This document shows positions 45,874-54,420 of a stretch of 64,000 nt of DNA, piece after piece. The translations under genes and the position numbers were made by a program. Each line of letters begins with the position of its first letter. Positions within the stretch are counted from its first letter, which is position 1. The DNA is taken from the NCBI RefSeq assembly GCF_027923555.1, contig NZ_AP025523.1:1054001-1118000 (forward strand), written 5' to 3'. The notes beneath the pieces are model-generated. The model did no database searches and was not told where the DNA came from. It saw nothing but the letters and a program-made list of their open reading frames with translations. The stretch comes from Vulcanimicrobium alpinum. GTDB lineage: Bacteria > Vulcanimicrobiota > Vulcanimicrobiia > Vulcanimicrobiales > Vulcanimicrobiaceae.

Positions 45874-46941
45874 GTGTTCGATCCGTATCCGTTCGCCCGT
45901 CCGTTCCTGCACCGTCTCGATCCCGAAGACGCGCATGCCGTCACGCTGCGCGCGCTCGAGGCGAACGTCGTCCCAGGCCAGCCGCGCGATGTCGATCCGA
46001 TTCTGGAGACGACGCTGTTCGGCCGCCGCTTGAGCAACCCGGTCGGTCTCGCCGCCGGCTTCGACAAGAACGGCCGCGTGTTCGAGCGGATGGGAACGCA
46101 CGGATTCGGATTCGTCGAGGTCGGCGGCGTGACGCCGAAACCGCAGGCGGGGAATCCGCGGCCGCGGGTTTTCCGGCTTCCGGAAGACGGCGCGGTGATC
46201 AACCGGATGGGCTTCCCCAACGGCGGCGCGGAAGTGCTCGAAGGCCGTTTGCGTGCGAAGCGCCGCCCGGACGATCTCGGGCTGGGGATCAACCTCGCCT
46301 CGAATGCCGACAGCGCCGATCCGGCCGCGGACTTCGTCGCGCTCGCGAGCCGATTTGCGCCCTACGCCGACTACCTCACGCTCGACGTCTCGTGTCCCAA
46401 CACCGTCAACGGACTGGAGTTTCTGGACCCCGAGCGGCTGGCCGACCTGCTGGCGCGCCTCGCCGCCATCGCCTGGCCGGTCCGTCCCGCGCTGGTCGCC
46501 AAGCTCTCGCCGGATATCGACGATTCCCTGCTCCAGCGGATGGTCGCGGTGCTGCTCGAGGCGCGCATCGACGGCATCATTGTCGCGAACACGACGCGCG
46601 CGCGACCGCCGCTGCGCAGCAGCTATGCGCGCGAGGCCGGCGGTCTTTCGGGCCTGCCGCTGTTCGCGCGGTCGACCGCGATGCTGGCCCGGGTGCGCGA
46701 ACTCGCCGGCCCGGCCCTCATGCTGATCGGCGTCGGCGGCATCACGAGCGGGGCCGACGCCTACGCGAAGATCAGGGCCGGGGCGACCGCGGTCCAGCTC
46801 TACACGGGGCTCGTCTACGGGGGGACGGCGCTGGTCACGCGGATCAAGCGCGAGCTCGGCGCGCTGTTACGGCGGGACGGGTTCGCCGGCGTCGCGGAGG
46901 CCGCCGGGGCAGGAACCTCGGCGTCTCCAGCCGTGTTATAG
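45874..46941 (+). CDS. pyrD: Dihydroorotate dehydrogenase (quinone, class 2)
   Basis: 355 residues from a GTG. FMN and orotate motifs: NPVGLAAGFDKNG, GFVEVGGVTPKPQAGNPRPRVFRLPED, NRMGFPN, then the catalytic-Ser segment LDVSCPNTVNG (class 2 uses Ser), NTTRARP and LIGVGGITSGADAYAKIRAGATAVQLYTGLVY. It oxidises dihydroorotate in pyrimidine synthesis and passes electrons to membrane quinone. It ends 30 bases before the tmRNA. Confidence 0.95.
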   Translation: MFDPYPFARPFLHRLDPEDAHAVTLRALEANVVPGQPRDVDPILETTLFGRRLSNPVGLAAGFDKNGRVFERMGTHGFGFVEVGGVTPKPQAGNPRPRVFRLPEDGAVINRMGFPNGGAEVLEGRLRAKRRPDDLGLGINLASNADSADPAADFVALASRFAPYADYLTLDVSCPNTVNGLEFLDPERLADLLARLAAIAWPVRPALVAKLSPDIDDSLLQRMVAVLLEARIDGIIVANTTRARPPLRSSYAREAGGLSGLPLFARSTAMLARVRELAGPALMLIGVGGITSGADAYAKIRAGATAVQLYTGLVYGGTALVTRIKRELGALLRRDGFAGVAEAAGAGTSASPAVL

Positions 46942-46971
46942 GAGTGCTAGTCCACCACCGGACTCGCTCGC

Positions 46972-47332
46972 GGGGCTGAGTAGTCTCGACGGGAAGATCC
47001 GTGGCTGACGTAAGCAGGCGGAGCTGTGAGCCCTCCTAAAACGATCACAAGCGTTTTACACGCGAACAACGAATACGCTCTCGCTGCTTAAGCTCAACAC
47101 TTAACAGCGACCGTCCGCGGGGGGTAGCCGGATCCACCCTGCAGGCGGTCATGAAGTCCGGCTAGGATGCGGAGAACGTCTCGAGAGGCATCCGAAACTC
47201 AACTGAGACTGCTGTGCGACTGATTCCTGTACCGAGAAGCTGACGCACTCAAGACAAAATCGGTGCTGAGCCTGGAGAAAGCGGCAGTCCGGCTTTTCGG
47301 ACCCGGGGGGCGGCTCCCCGGCAGCTCCACCA
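46972..47332 (+). ncRNA. ssrA: Transfer-messenger RNA (ssrA), one-piece, CCA encoded
   Basis: 361 bases. The 5' end GGGGCTG pairs with CAGCTCC (47322-47328), giving the acceptor stem with the G3-U70 wobble required for alanine charging. TCTCGACGGG follows the 5' strand, as in other tmRNAs, and the molecule ends A-CCA. The tag frame is inside. The T-arm hairpin (CCGGGG, 7-base loop, CCCCGG, 47303-47321) has an atypical loop, GGCGGCT instead of TTCRANY. tmRNA rescues stalled ribosomes and tags their products for proteolysis. It directly follows pyrD. Confidence 0.95.
47062..47091 (+). other. tmRNA tag reading frame
   Basis: GCG AAC AAC GAA TAC GCT CTC GCT GCT TAA encodes ANNEYALAA and a stop. 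The ALAA end is the ClpXP/ClpAP recognition signal found in nearly all tags, which fixes the identity of the RNA. Confidence 0.95.
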
Positions 47333-47338
47333 GCGTCC

Positions 47339-47374
47339 GAACGCGCCCCGATCTTCGGGACGCGTTTCTTTTTC
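47339..47374 (+). terminator. ssrA: Rho-independent terminator of ssrA
   Basis: A GC stem (AACGCG...CCCGA, short loop, TCGGG...CGCGTT) is followed by TTTCTTTTTC (47365-47374). The last eight bases are also the left direct repeat of the ISL3-family element, so the insertion landed in the U-tract and left a working tract on the tmRNA side. Confidence 0.85.
47367..47374. repeat. Left 8-bp target-site duplication of the ISL3-family element
   Basis: TCTTTTTC, identical to 48671-48678. Eight bases is the duplication size expected for ISL3. Confidence 0.92.
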
Positions 47375-48670
47375 GGCGCTTCAGGACTTCGGGTGGGCGG
47401 GCAAGAGGTCGAGCCCACCACAGTGGAATAGAATCGCCGCTGCAAATCGGCCCTCATTGCGATAGCCGCGCGCGCGGAATTTGATCATTTGGATCTTGCT
47501 GTTGAGGCTCTCGGCTGCCGCATTGGTGATCGGCTTGCGAATGTACGTGATGATGTTCGCAAAGTGACGTTTGAGCGTGCGCGCGACGCTGATCATTTCG
47601 GGCAATTGAGAGTGCGTCGCCCACCGGTACCAATCGGCAAAGAAACGACGCGCTGCGGACTCACGCCGATATCGCCAGAACTCCGTAAAGTGCTCCTTCA
47701 TCGACCACGCGCGGCCAAGGCGTTTGTACTGGCTCCGCAAGGCGCTCAGATCACGTCGTTCGTCGCGGTCGAGATTCGCAAACGAGCGCAACCAGGAATA
47801 CTTAGTCCCTTTCAATGCCGTTCGGTCGAGCGTCTTGTCACGCATCATCGCTCGACGAGTGAGATCGACGGCTTTGGTGAGATATGCCGTGATGTGGTAC
47901 TTATCGAAGACGATCTTCCGTGCCGCATCGGGCACGTGTGCTACGGTCGACTCGAAGTACGGCTGCCACATATCCATCGCGATGCCCTCAATGGCATGAA
48001 GTTGTTCGTGCGAAAGGCCGTCGTAGAAAGCGTCAATCGATTCGCGCTTGCGACCGCGACCGACCCACAGGACCTCGCCGCGGTCCAAGTCGGACACGAT
48101 CGTGAAGTACCGATGCCGCTTTTTGACGGCCTTCTCGTCGATGCCGAGATGCCGCACAAGACGTGGCAGTCGCCGCTGCTTACCGCGCTCGACCGCCCGG
48201 AGCATAATGGAATCGACTTGCTCCCAGCTGATGCCCAAGCGACGCGCGACCGCCGCGACGGACATCTCGAGTAGGAGGGCGATCGCCAAACGCTCGAAGC
48301 GCGACGTAAACTCGGTGCGACCGCTTGACCAGGGAATCGCAACGGTCGTGACGCCGTGCTCGGGACAATCGATCCGGGGTACGGAGGCGTGCAAGAAAAG
48401 TTGGTCGCCGGCCAGATCGAGGTCACGCCAGACGCGCTCGCGATGATCGTGCTTGGGGCACTCCCGATCGCATTTTGGACAGCGACCCACGCCTTGCCAT
48501 TCAAGCCGAACATCGACCCGATTTCGCTCGAGATCGAGCTTTGATTCGGTCACGTCCCAAGGATCTTCGACGCGCAGCAACCCGCGGATGAATTCGGTGT
48601 CTCGCATGGCGTAGCATTACGACGGCCGACCGATTTCCTCTCGCCCGCCCACTACAAAACCGGAAGACCC
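47375..48670 (-). mobile_element. ISL3-family insertion sequence, complete (1296 bp)
   Basis: Flanked by identical 8-base repeats TCTTTTTC. Terminal inverted repeats of 34 bases (47375-47408 and 48637-48670) match at 25 positions, with the inner 16 nearly identical (GTGGGCGGGC core). One transposase gene fills the element. The outer part of the right end, GGGTCTTCCGG, resembles known ISL3 ends. The intact gene, clean repeats and insertion in an otherwise intact terminator point to recent movement. It is inserted directly after ssrA. Confidence 0.93.
47381..48607 (-). CDS. tnp: ISL3-family transposase
   Basis: 408 residues, full length. An N-terminal zinc ribbon (CPKCDRECPKHDHRER and DCPEHG) is followed by a helix-turn-helix (SVAAVARRLGISWEQVDSIM). 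The DDE catalytic domain carries LGIDEKAVKKRHRYFTIVSDLDRG (first Asp), VFDKYHITAYLTKAVD and the final Glu in NAAAESLNSKIQMIKFRARG. The stop lies inside the left inverted repeat. No frameshift or stop disrupts it, so it is likely active. Confidence 0.96.
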   Translation of the reverse strand: MRDTEFIRGLLRVEDPWDVTESKLDLERNRVDVRLEWQGVGRCPKCDRECPKHDHRERVWRDLDLAGDQLFLHASVPRIDCPEHGVTTVAIPWSSGRTEFTSRFERLAIALLLEMSVAAVARRLGISWEQVDSIMLRAVERGKQRRLPRLVRHLGIDEKAVKKRHRYFTIVSDLDRGEVLWVGRGRKRESIDAFYDGLSHEQLHAIEGIAMDMWQPYFESTVAHVPDAARKIVFDKYHITAYLTKAVDLTRRAMMRDKTLDRTALKGTKYSWLRSFANLDRDERRDLSALRSQYKRLGRAWSMKEHFTEFWRYRRESAARRFFADWYRWATHSQLPEMISVARTLKRHFANIITYIRKPITNAAAESLNSKIQMIKFRARGYRNEGRFAAAILFHCGGLDLLPAHPKS

Positions 48671-48678
48671 TCTTTTTC
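48671..48678. repeat. Right 8-bp target-site duplication of the ISL3-family element
   Basis: TCTTTTTC, identical to 47367-47374. Confidence 0.92.
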
Positions 48679-48750
48679 AACGCGATTCGCGAAGCGCCGA
48701 GATGCGTCCGAGGACGGCCATCCGGTTCACGAATGCGTCGCAGTTCCGAC

Positions 48751-49615
48751 TCAGGCGTCGTCGAGACCGAGTCCGCTCGATAGCGCGCGCTCCGCATTCG
48801 CCTGAGCGAGCAGATCCTGGGCCTTCTTTTCCACGGCAGCGACGGCGTCCGCGCCCGCGATAAAGCGCGGCGGCGGCTCGTTCCGTCTCGCGAGCTCGAC
48901 GACTGCGTCGGCAAGCTTTCTGGGATCTCCGCCCTGCTTGCCGTTCATGCTCTTCCAGGCCGCTACGGTCTCCTCGGTGCGCGCGGCGTAATCGGCGATC
49001 GAGGCCTTCGCATACTTTGTCGACTCCGGCGCGAGAAGTTCGGTGCGAAAAAAACTCGGCTCGACGAGCATCGTGCGGATGCCGAACGGCTCGACCTCGG
49101 CAGCGAGCGACTCGATCCAGCCCTCCATTCCGAACTTGGAAGCGGCGTACGCGGTGCAGAACGCTTGGCCGACAATGCCCGCGGTTGAAGAGATCGCGAC
49201 CACGAGACCGGAGCGCTGCGCGCGCATGTACGGGAGTATCGCACGGGCGACGTTCATCGGCCCGAAGAGTGTCGTCTCGACCTGCGCCCGAACGTCCTCG
49301 GGCGTGATCTTCAAAAAGCCGGAGTAGAAGTTTCCCGCATTACTGACGAGGACGTCGATGCTGCCGAACCGATCGAAAGCCTCCCGCGCTGCGTCTCTCG
49401 CCTCAGCCAAGTCGGTGACGTCGAGCTTGACCGCCAGGAGGTCGTCGTGGGCCCCGATTGCCGAGCCGACGCGCTCGGCGTTGCGTCCCGTTGCGACGAC
49501 GGCGTGCCCGGCCGCTAACGCCGCCCTGGCAAACTCCACACCCATGCCGCGGCCGGCTCCGGTGATGAACCAGACCTGCTTCCTTATACGACTTCTCGCT
49601 TTCTGCGATCCGCAT
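48751..49615 (-). pseudogene. Short-chain dehydrogenase/reductase (SDR) with N-terminal frameshift
   Basis: The body from 49545 encodes NAG (VSNAGNFYSG), Ser in ISSTAG, YAASK (YxxxK) and a C-terminal helix, but its first in-frame ATG falls inside the cofactor motif. Upstream in that frame lies VWFITGAGRG, the missing TGxxxGxG strand, without a start codon. The ATG at 49615 opens another frame (RIAESEKSYK) that meets it one base out of phase at 49581-49585. Deleting one base there gives a normal 287-residue SDR. Either a +1 insertion disabled the gene or it is a sequencing error. If a truncated protein is made it cannot bind NAD(P) normally. Confidence 0.78.
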
Positions 49616-49692
49616 CTGCCATCTCACCGCGCAAGAAAACGAGGCAGGGCGAATGGATGCGGCCGCCTGGATGCGCGGCGAGGCTTCGCCTT

Positions 49693-50211
49693 GTGATCTT
49701 CCTGAGCCGGATGCTCGACGAGCATCGATCGCGATTTGACGACATGCTCGCGGAGTATCGAGAACACGCAGAACTCGGTCTCTATACCTGGTTGTACGAC
49801 GTTGCGTGGCAGGGTTACGACGCGTATCGGGCGATGCTCGCGCGACTCGAACAGGGCGGCTGGCCCTTTCCCGAAGTCGTCCCGGGAGCGACGTACTTTG
49901 TTATGGACGACGACCACGTCGTCGGCGAAATTTATCTTCGGTTTGGTCTTACGCCTGCGCTCGAGCGAGACGGCGGAAACATCGGCTATCAGGTGCGTCC
50001 GCGCGCGCGCAATCGCGCCTACGCGACGCAGGGACTGCGCATCGCACGTTCTCGCTTGGCGGAACGAGGGTTGCGATCGGCACTCGTCACTTGCGGCGCG
50101 GAGCATGCGGCCTCGATTCGGGTGATCGAAAAGAACGGAGGGGTTCGGCTCGAGGATGCGATGCTGCCGGACGGCACGGTGAATCGTCGCTACCGCGTGC
50201 CTTGCGGATAG
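49693..50211 (+). CDS. GNAT-family N-acetyltransferase
   Basis: 172 residues from GTG 49693; an upstream ATG at 49657 adds an unconserved Arg/Pro-rich stretch. The acetyl-CoA fold is visible in VVGEIYLRFGLTPALERDGGNIGYQVRPRARNRAYATQGLRIA (motif A, with R-A-YATQGL in place of RGxGxG), then ALVTCGAEHAASIRVIEKNGG (motif B, the Asn of the usual SxxxxxKxGF region). The best match is to small-molecule or RimJ/YhfO-like acetyltransferases. The substrate is unknown. Confidence 0.8.
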   Translation: MIFLSRMLDEHRSRFDDMLAEYREHAELGLYTWLYDVAWQGYDAYRAMLARLEQGGWPFPEVVPGATYFVMDDDHVVGEIYLRFGLTPALERDGGNIGYQVRPRARNRAYATQGLRIARSRLAERGLRSALVTCGAEHAASIRVIEKNGGVRLEDAMLPDGTVNRRYRVPCG

Positions 50212-50226
50212 CGTATACTTGCGAGG

Positions 50227-50637
50227 ATGGTCACCTTGCTGCTCGCGCTGGGGATCGGCGTCGTCTCCGGCCTGCGGACCTTTACCGGCTTGGCGGCGGT
50301 GACGCTTGCACGCGGTGGAATCGCCGGAATCGTCCTTGCGATTGCGGCGGTCGGCGAGTACATCGCCGACGCGATGCCGTGGATCCCGTCGCGGACGGCG
50401 CTGCCGTCGATCGTGATTCGGCCGTTGAGCGGCGCGATCGCCGGCTGGCTGATCGCCGCAGATCACGGTGGATCGGCCGTCGCCGGCGCGGTCGCGGGAA
50501 TCGCCGGGGCGCTCGCGGGGACGTACGGCGGCCACTCCGGACGGCTTGTGCTGATCGAGCGGATCGGCGCGTTCCCGGCAGCAATCGCCGAAGACGTCGT
50601 CGCGATCGCGCTCGCGGCGTTTCTGGTTACGCGGTAG
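50227..50637 (+). CDS. DUF4126-like membrane protein
   Basis: 136 residues with three to four hydrophobic helices rich in Gly and Ala. The start LLLALGIGVVSGLRTFTGLAAV and the central KxxKP-like EYIADAMPWIPSRTALPSIVIRPLSGAIAGW match DUF4126. AGGATG overlaps the ATG region, giving a modest ribosome site. Function unknown. It follows the GNAT gene by 15 bases. Confidence 0.75.
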   Translation: MVTLLLALGIGVVSGLRTFTGLAAVTLARGGIAGIVLAIAAVGEYIADAMPWIPSRTALPSIVIRPLSGAIAGWLIAADHGGSAVAGAVAGIAGALAGTYGGHSGRLVLIERIGAFPAAIAEDVVAIALAAFLVTR

Positions 50638-50713
50638 CGACGGATGACGAGCGTTTGCGTGGCCACGCAGCGGTCAAATCCGCGTCGTCATGCGGAAAGA
50701 CGATCGTTCTGAC

Positions 50714-51061
50714 ATGGCCTACGACGAGACGACCGCGGCGCGGGTTCGGAGCGCGCTCTCCGCGCGCAGCGTCGTCGAACGGAAGATGATGGGCGGGATC
50801 TGTTTCATGGTCGACGGCCATATGTGCTGCGGCGTCTCGCGCGAGGCACTGATGGTTCGCGTCGGACGCGACGGTTACCGTGAGGCCCTCGCACAGCCGC
50901 ATGTCCGGCCGATGGAATTCGGCGGGCGCAGCCCGACCGGATTCGTGCTCGTCGATCCGGTCGGTTATCGCACCGATGCGGCGCTCAAGAAATGGATCAC
51001 GAGGTCGCTCGGCGTGGTCGCGGCGCTGCCCCCACGCGAGCCCGGTTCGAAACGTCGCTAG
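50714..51061 (+). CDS. TfoX/Sxy N-terminal domain protein
   Basis: 115 residues from ATG 50714; the ATG at 50690 adds eight residues not typical of the family. MAYDETTAARVRSALSARSVVERKMMGGICFMVDGHMCCGV is the standard TfoX_N start. The C-terminal TfoX domain of true competence regulators is missing. Short TfoX_N proteins are common and of unknown role; a competence function should not be assumed. Confidence 0.88.
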   Translation: MAYDETTAARVRSALSARSVVERKMMGGICFMVDGHMCCGVSREALMVRVGRDGYREALAQPHVRPMEFGGRSPTGFVLVDPVGYRTDAALKKWITRSLGVVAALPPREPGSKRR

Positions 51062-51100
51062 CGGCGACTGCTTCCGGCGCACTCCCGTCGGACGTCGTCG

Positions 51101-51409
51101 CTACGCGATCGCGAAGCGCGCACGTGCCGGACGCAAGGCGCGGCGACGGCGTGACACCGCCGCGCGCAGCAGATGACCATCTCGCCGGCGAGGCGACGGC
51201 GCCTCGCTGGGTCCCTGTTCCATCGGGTCCGACCAGTCTCGATCGGACTCGAGTCCGTAGAGGGTCGCGACAGCGCCCGCGAGGGCAAGTGCGATGAGCG
51301 CGAGGAGGCCGGCAGGCCCTCCGCTGACCCGCGCGGCGCCCGCCGCCCAGAGGGACCACATCGCGATCGTGCCGATGCGGAGCGGCAACCGGTGTTCTGA
51401 AGCATTCAT
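51101..51409 (-). CDS. Small hypothetical membrane protein
   Basis: 102 residues from ATG 51409. Two hydrophobic helices lie near residues 12-28 and 32-50; a charged, Arg-rich C-terminal tail follows (RRRRALRPARARF). It converges on the TfoX gene and is divergent from nei. No family recognised; the Arg-rich tail could be partly out-of-frame read-through of GC-rich DNA. Confidence 0.4.
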   Translation of the reverse strand: MNASEHRLPLRIGTIAMWSLWAAGAARVSGGPAGLLALIALALAGAVATLYGLESDRDWSDPMEQGPSEAPSPRRRDGHLLRAAVSRRRRALRPARARFAIA

Positions 51410-51510
51410 GGCGCGATGATGCGCGCGGGCCCTTACCGGGCGCGCACGAGCGCTTCGTAATCGAAACGTAAGCGGGAACCGCCGGGGTCGCTCCGCCGGT
51501 CTGAGTCGCG

Positions 51511-52398
51511 ATGCCGGAAGGACACACGATTCACCGGGCCGCGCGCATCCAGCGCGGCCTGCTCGCCGGCGGCGCCGTTCGCGTCGACTCACCGCAAGGG
51601 CGGTTTGCGCACGGCGCGGCACTCCTGGACGGTCGCGAACTGCTCGCGATCGATGCCTATGGCAAGCACCTCTTCTATGCGTTCGCCGGCGACGTCTGGG
51701 TGCACGTGCACTTGGGATTGTTCGGGAAGTTCCGCACCGGGACGGGGGAACCGCCTCCGCCGCGCGGCGCCGTGCGCATGCGCGTCTCGGGTGAGCGCGG
51801 CTGGATGACGCTGAGCGGACCGACGGCCTGCGATCTCGTCGACGACAACGAGCGGCGGCTGATCCTCGACCGCATCGGTCCCGATCCGCTGCGTGAGGAT
51901 GCTCGCCCGGCGGCGGCGATCGCGCGGATCATGCGCAGCGCCGCGCCGATCGGCGTCTTGCTGATGGATCAGCGCGTCGTCGCCGGGATTGGGAACGTGT
52001 ATCGCGCGGAACTGCTCTTTCGCGCGCGGATCTCGCCGGCGGCGCCGGGACGGTCGCTCGCGCGCGCGCAGATCCTCGCGTTGTGGAAGGACGCCCGCAT
52101 GCTGCTCCGCGACGGCGAGGAACGCGGAAGGATCGTGACCACGCGGCCTGCGGACCGGCCGCATCCGCGCGGTGCGGTCCGGCGCGGCGAGCAGTACTAC
52201 GTCTATCATCGCACCGGACAGCCGTGCCGCATCTGCGGGAGCACGATCGAGCGGGCGGCGATGGCGGCGCGCACCCTGTACTTCTGTCCGGTGTGTCAGT
52301 CCGAGCCGTCGAGGCCGAGTTCGCGCACGATCGCCGGGATGCGCGCGCGCAGCCCGAAGAAACCGCGCGTCGCGAAGGGCCACGTCACCGCGTCGTAG
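51511..52398 (+). CDS. nei: Fpg/Nei-family DNA glycosylase (endonuclease VIII type)
   Basis: 295 residues. MPEGHTIHRAA at the N-terminus has the catalytic Pro2 and Glu3, and GKHLFYAF contains the conserved Lys. The H2TH motif region is VAGIGNVYRAELLFRARISP. A C-terminal zinc finger (CRICGSTIERAAMAARTLYFCPVCQ) carries four Cys. The enzyme removes oxidised bases and nicks the DNA. The last 34 codons run antisense over the end of the photolyase-like gene (overlap 52296-52398) and are not part of the normal fold. Confidence 0.92.
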   Translation: MPEGHTIHRAARIQRGLLAGGAVRVDSPQGRFAHGAALLDGRELLAIDAYGKHLFYAFAGDVWVHVHLGLFGKFRTGTGEPPPPRGAVRMRVSGERGWMTLSGPTACDLVDDNERRLILDRIGPDPLREDARPAAAIARIMRSAAPIGVLLMDQRVVAGIGNVYRAELLFRARISPAAPGRSLARAQILALWKDARMLLRDGEERGRIVTTRPADRPHPRGAVRRGEQYYVYHRTGQPCRICGSTIERAAMAARTLYFCPVCQSEPSRPSSRTIAGMRARSPKKPRVAKGHVTAS

Positions 52399-53036
52399 TC
52401 TCGCGCGACCTCGCTCCATTCGAGGCCGCTCCTTGCGAGCTGTGCGCGCAGCGCATCGAGCGCGTCGCGCGCCGGGCCGACCGGCGCGAACGTCACGACG
52501 ACGCGCGTCGTGCCGAATCGAGCGGCGACGCGCTGCAGGTCTGCGGCGGCGCCGGCCGCGTCGCCGCCGTCGATGACGGGGCCGGCGGGGATCGACCGAT
52601 CGCGTTCCGCGTGCGCCAGTGCATCCGCTGCCAGAGCGCGCGCGAATGCGCGGACCGGGGGTGCGACCCCGTTCGGCGACCGCGCATCGGCTGCGATGAA
52701 CGCGCACGCGACGGCCGGCGCGATGCCGTTGGGAGCGAACGACGCGATGCCGAGATCGTCGTCGTGCAGCAACAGCAGGTCGCGATGGCCTGCCGCCGGG
52801 CGCGTCGGCGGCAATGCGAGCGGAATCGCCGGAATCATGTCGTCCGCGAGCGGCGGCGCCGATGCCGCCAGACGCACTCCCGGATCGAGCCGCTCCTCGG
52901 TGTAGCGGCGAATGTTGTCGCGTCGCGCGAGATACGTCTTCCCCCGCGTGTGCAGGCCGGCGACCCAACGCCACGAGAGGGTGTTTGCGGCTTGATCGCC
53001 GTCCAGCAGATGCTGCAGAAAGAAGTCGGCGCCGAG

Positions 53037-53046
53037 TTCCCACGGC
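53037..53046. repeat. Left direct repeat of the IS256-family element
   Basis: TTCCCACGGC, identical to 54411-54420. IS256 elements duplicate 8-9 bases; the extra one or two matching bases are probably chance. Confidence 0.85.
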
Positions 53047-54410
53047 GGCAGAGTCCCTATAATTGATGTAAATTCAGCGGGCGGGTAGCCACCGCTCCGG
53101 TTCGAAGATTGACGTTGACAACACTTCAATCGAAAGGACCGGAACGGTGGCCGATTACGATCTTACCCTATCCCGCGACGCGATTCCAGCGTTGCTCGAT
53201 CAACCTGCGGCGCTCGGGAAGCTCGTCGAAACGATTTTGAACCAAGTGCTCGAGGCGCAGATGCGCGATCATCTGGGCGCCGAGCGGTACGAACGCTGTC
53301 AAGAACGGGAGGGCTATCGGAATGGGTATCGCGATCGACAGCTCTCGACCCGCGTCGGATCGCTGGTCCTGCGCGTGCCGCAGACGCGCGACGGCAGCTT
53401 CTCAACCGACATCTTTGAGCGTTATCGCCGCAGCGAACAAGCCTTTGTCGTGGGCCTGATGGAGATGGTCGTCAACGGCGTCTCGACGCGGAAGGTCACG
53501 CGGATAACCGAAGGTCTGTGTGGGACGTCGTTTTCGAAGTCGACGGTCAGTCGCCTCGCGAAGGCCCTTGACGAGCCGGTCGCGGGATTCTTGAATCGCC
53601 GGCTCGACGCGGCGTACCCGTTCATCATCGTTGACGCGCTCTTCACGAAGGTGCGCACCGACAAGAGCGTCGTCAGCAAAGCGCTGCTCATCGCGAGCGG
53701 CATTCGTGCTGACGGATACCGCGAGATCCTTGGTCTTTCGATCGGCGATTCGGAGAGCTTTGCGACGTGGAACGAGTTCTTTCGCGGCCTCAAAGCACGC
53801 GGCTTGCACGGCGTCGACGTTGCCGTCTCCGACAATCACTCGGGCTTACGCGAGGCGATCGCCAAGCAATTCGTCGGCGCGACATGGCAGCGTTGCCAGT
53901 TCCACGTGATGAAGAACTTGCTCGATCACGCGCCCAAGAAAGAACGCGAAAACGTAACCGCTGCAGCTCGGCTGATCTTCCTCGCAACTGATCGCAAAGA
54001 GGCCGAGCGTCGATATGCGGAATTCATGGCCCGCTTCGCAGAAACGGCGCCCAAGTCGTGCGTGTGCTTGGAAGGAGCGTTCGAAGACATGTTTGCGATC
54101 TTGCCGCTGCCGGAGAAATATCGTCGGCGACTGCGCACGAGCAACATGCAAGAGCGGCTCAATGAAGAGATTCGTCGCCGGGAGAAAGTCATTCGCATTT
54201 TCCCAAACGACGCCGCAGCGATTCGCATGGTCGGCGCGTTACTCTCCGAGCAAAACGACGAATGGTTAAGCCGAGCCTACTTCGACATGACCGAATACTT
54301 CGAATGGAAAGCAACGACGGTGGCCAAGCCGGCCGCCGTAAAACGAGACAGACGAGCAGCCTAACTTACGCGATCGACGAACCGGAATTACAGCAGATTT
54401 GGGACTTGAC
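53047..54410 (+). mobile_element. IS256-family insertion sequence, complete (about 1364 bp)
   Basis: The ends carry imperfect inverted repeats (53047-53075 and 54384-54410) sharing AGTCCC near the tips and TGTAA...TTC further in. Ten identical bases flank the element on both sides. The single transposase gene spans most of it and is intact. It interrupts the photolyase-like gene in the opposite orientation. The exact terminal base could shift by one or two because of the repeat. Confidence 0.92.
53147..54364 (+). CDS. tnp: IS256-family transposase
   Basis: 405 residues from a GTG. The IS256 (Transposase_mut) start is typical: DQPAALGKLVETILNQVLEAQMRDHLGAERYER then GYRNGYRDRQLSTRVGSLVLRVPQTRDGSF. 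The DDE catalytic residues are D163 (FIIVDALF), D229 (VAVSDNHSG) and E336 (TSNMQERLNEEIRRR), with the CxxH-like WQRCQFHVMKNLLD segment between. The reading frame is uninterrupted, so it is probably functional. Confidence 0.97.
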   Translation: MADYDLTLSRDAIPALLDQPAALGKLVETILNQVLEAQMRDHLGAERYERCQEREGYRNGYRDRQLSTRVGSLVLRVPQTRDGSFSTDIFERYRRSEQAFVVGLMEMVVNGVSTRKVTRITEGLCGTSFSKSTVSRLAKALDEPVAGFLNRRLDAAYPFIIVDALFTKVRTDKSVVSKALLIASGIRADGYREILGLSIGDSESFATWNEFFRGLKARGLHGVDVAVSDNHSGLREAIAKQFVGATWQRCQFHVMKNLLDHAPKKERENVTAAARLIFLATDRKEAERRYAEFMARFAETAPKSCVCLEGAFEDMFAILPLPEKYRRRLRTSNMQERLNEEIRRREKVIRIFPNDAAAIRMVGALLSEQNDEWLSRAYFDMTEYFEWKATTVAKPAAVKRDRRAA

Positions 54411-54420
54411 TTCCCACGGC
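54411..54420. repeat. Right direct repeat of the IS256-family element
   Basis: TTCCCACGGC, identical to 53037-53046. Confidence 0.85.

Noticed and set aside
50714-51061. TfoX-like gene as a natural competence regulator
   Set aside because: Only the N-terminal domain is present and no competence genes are nearby.
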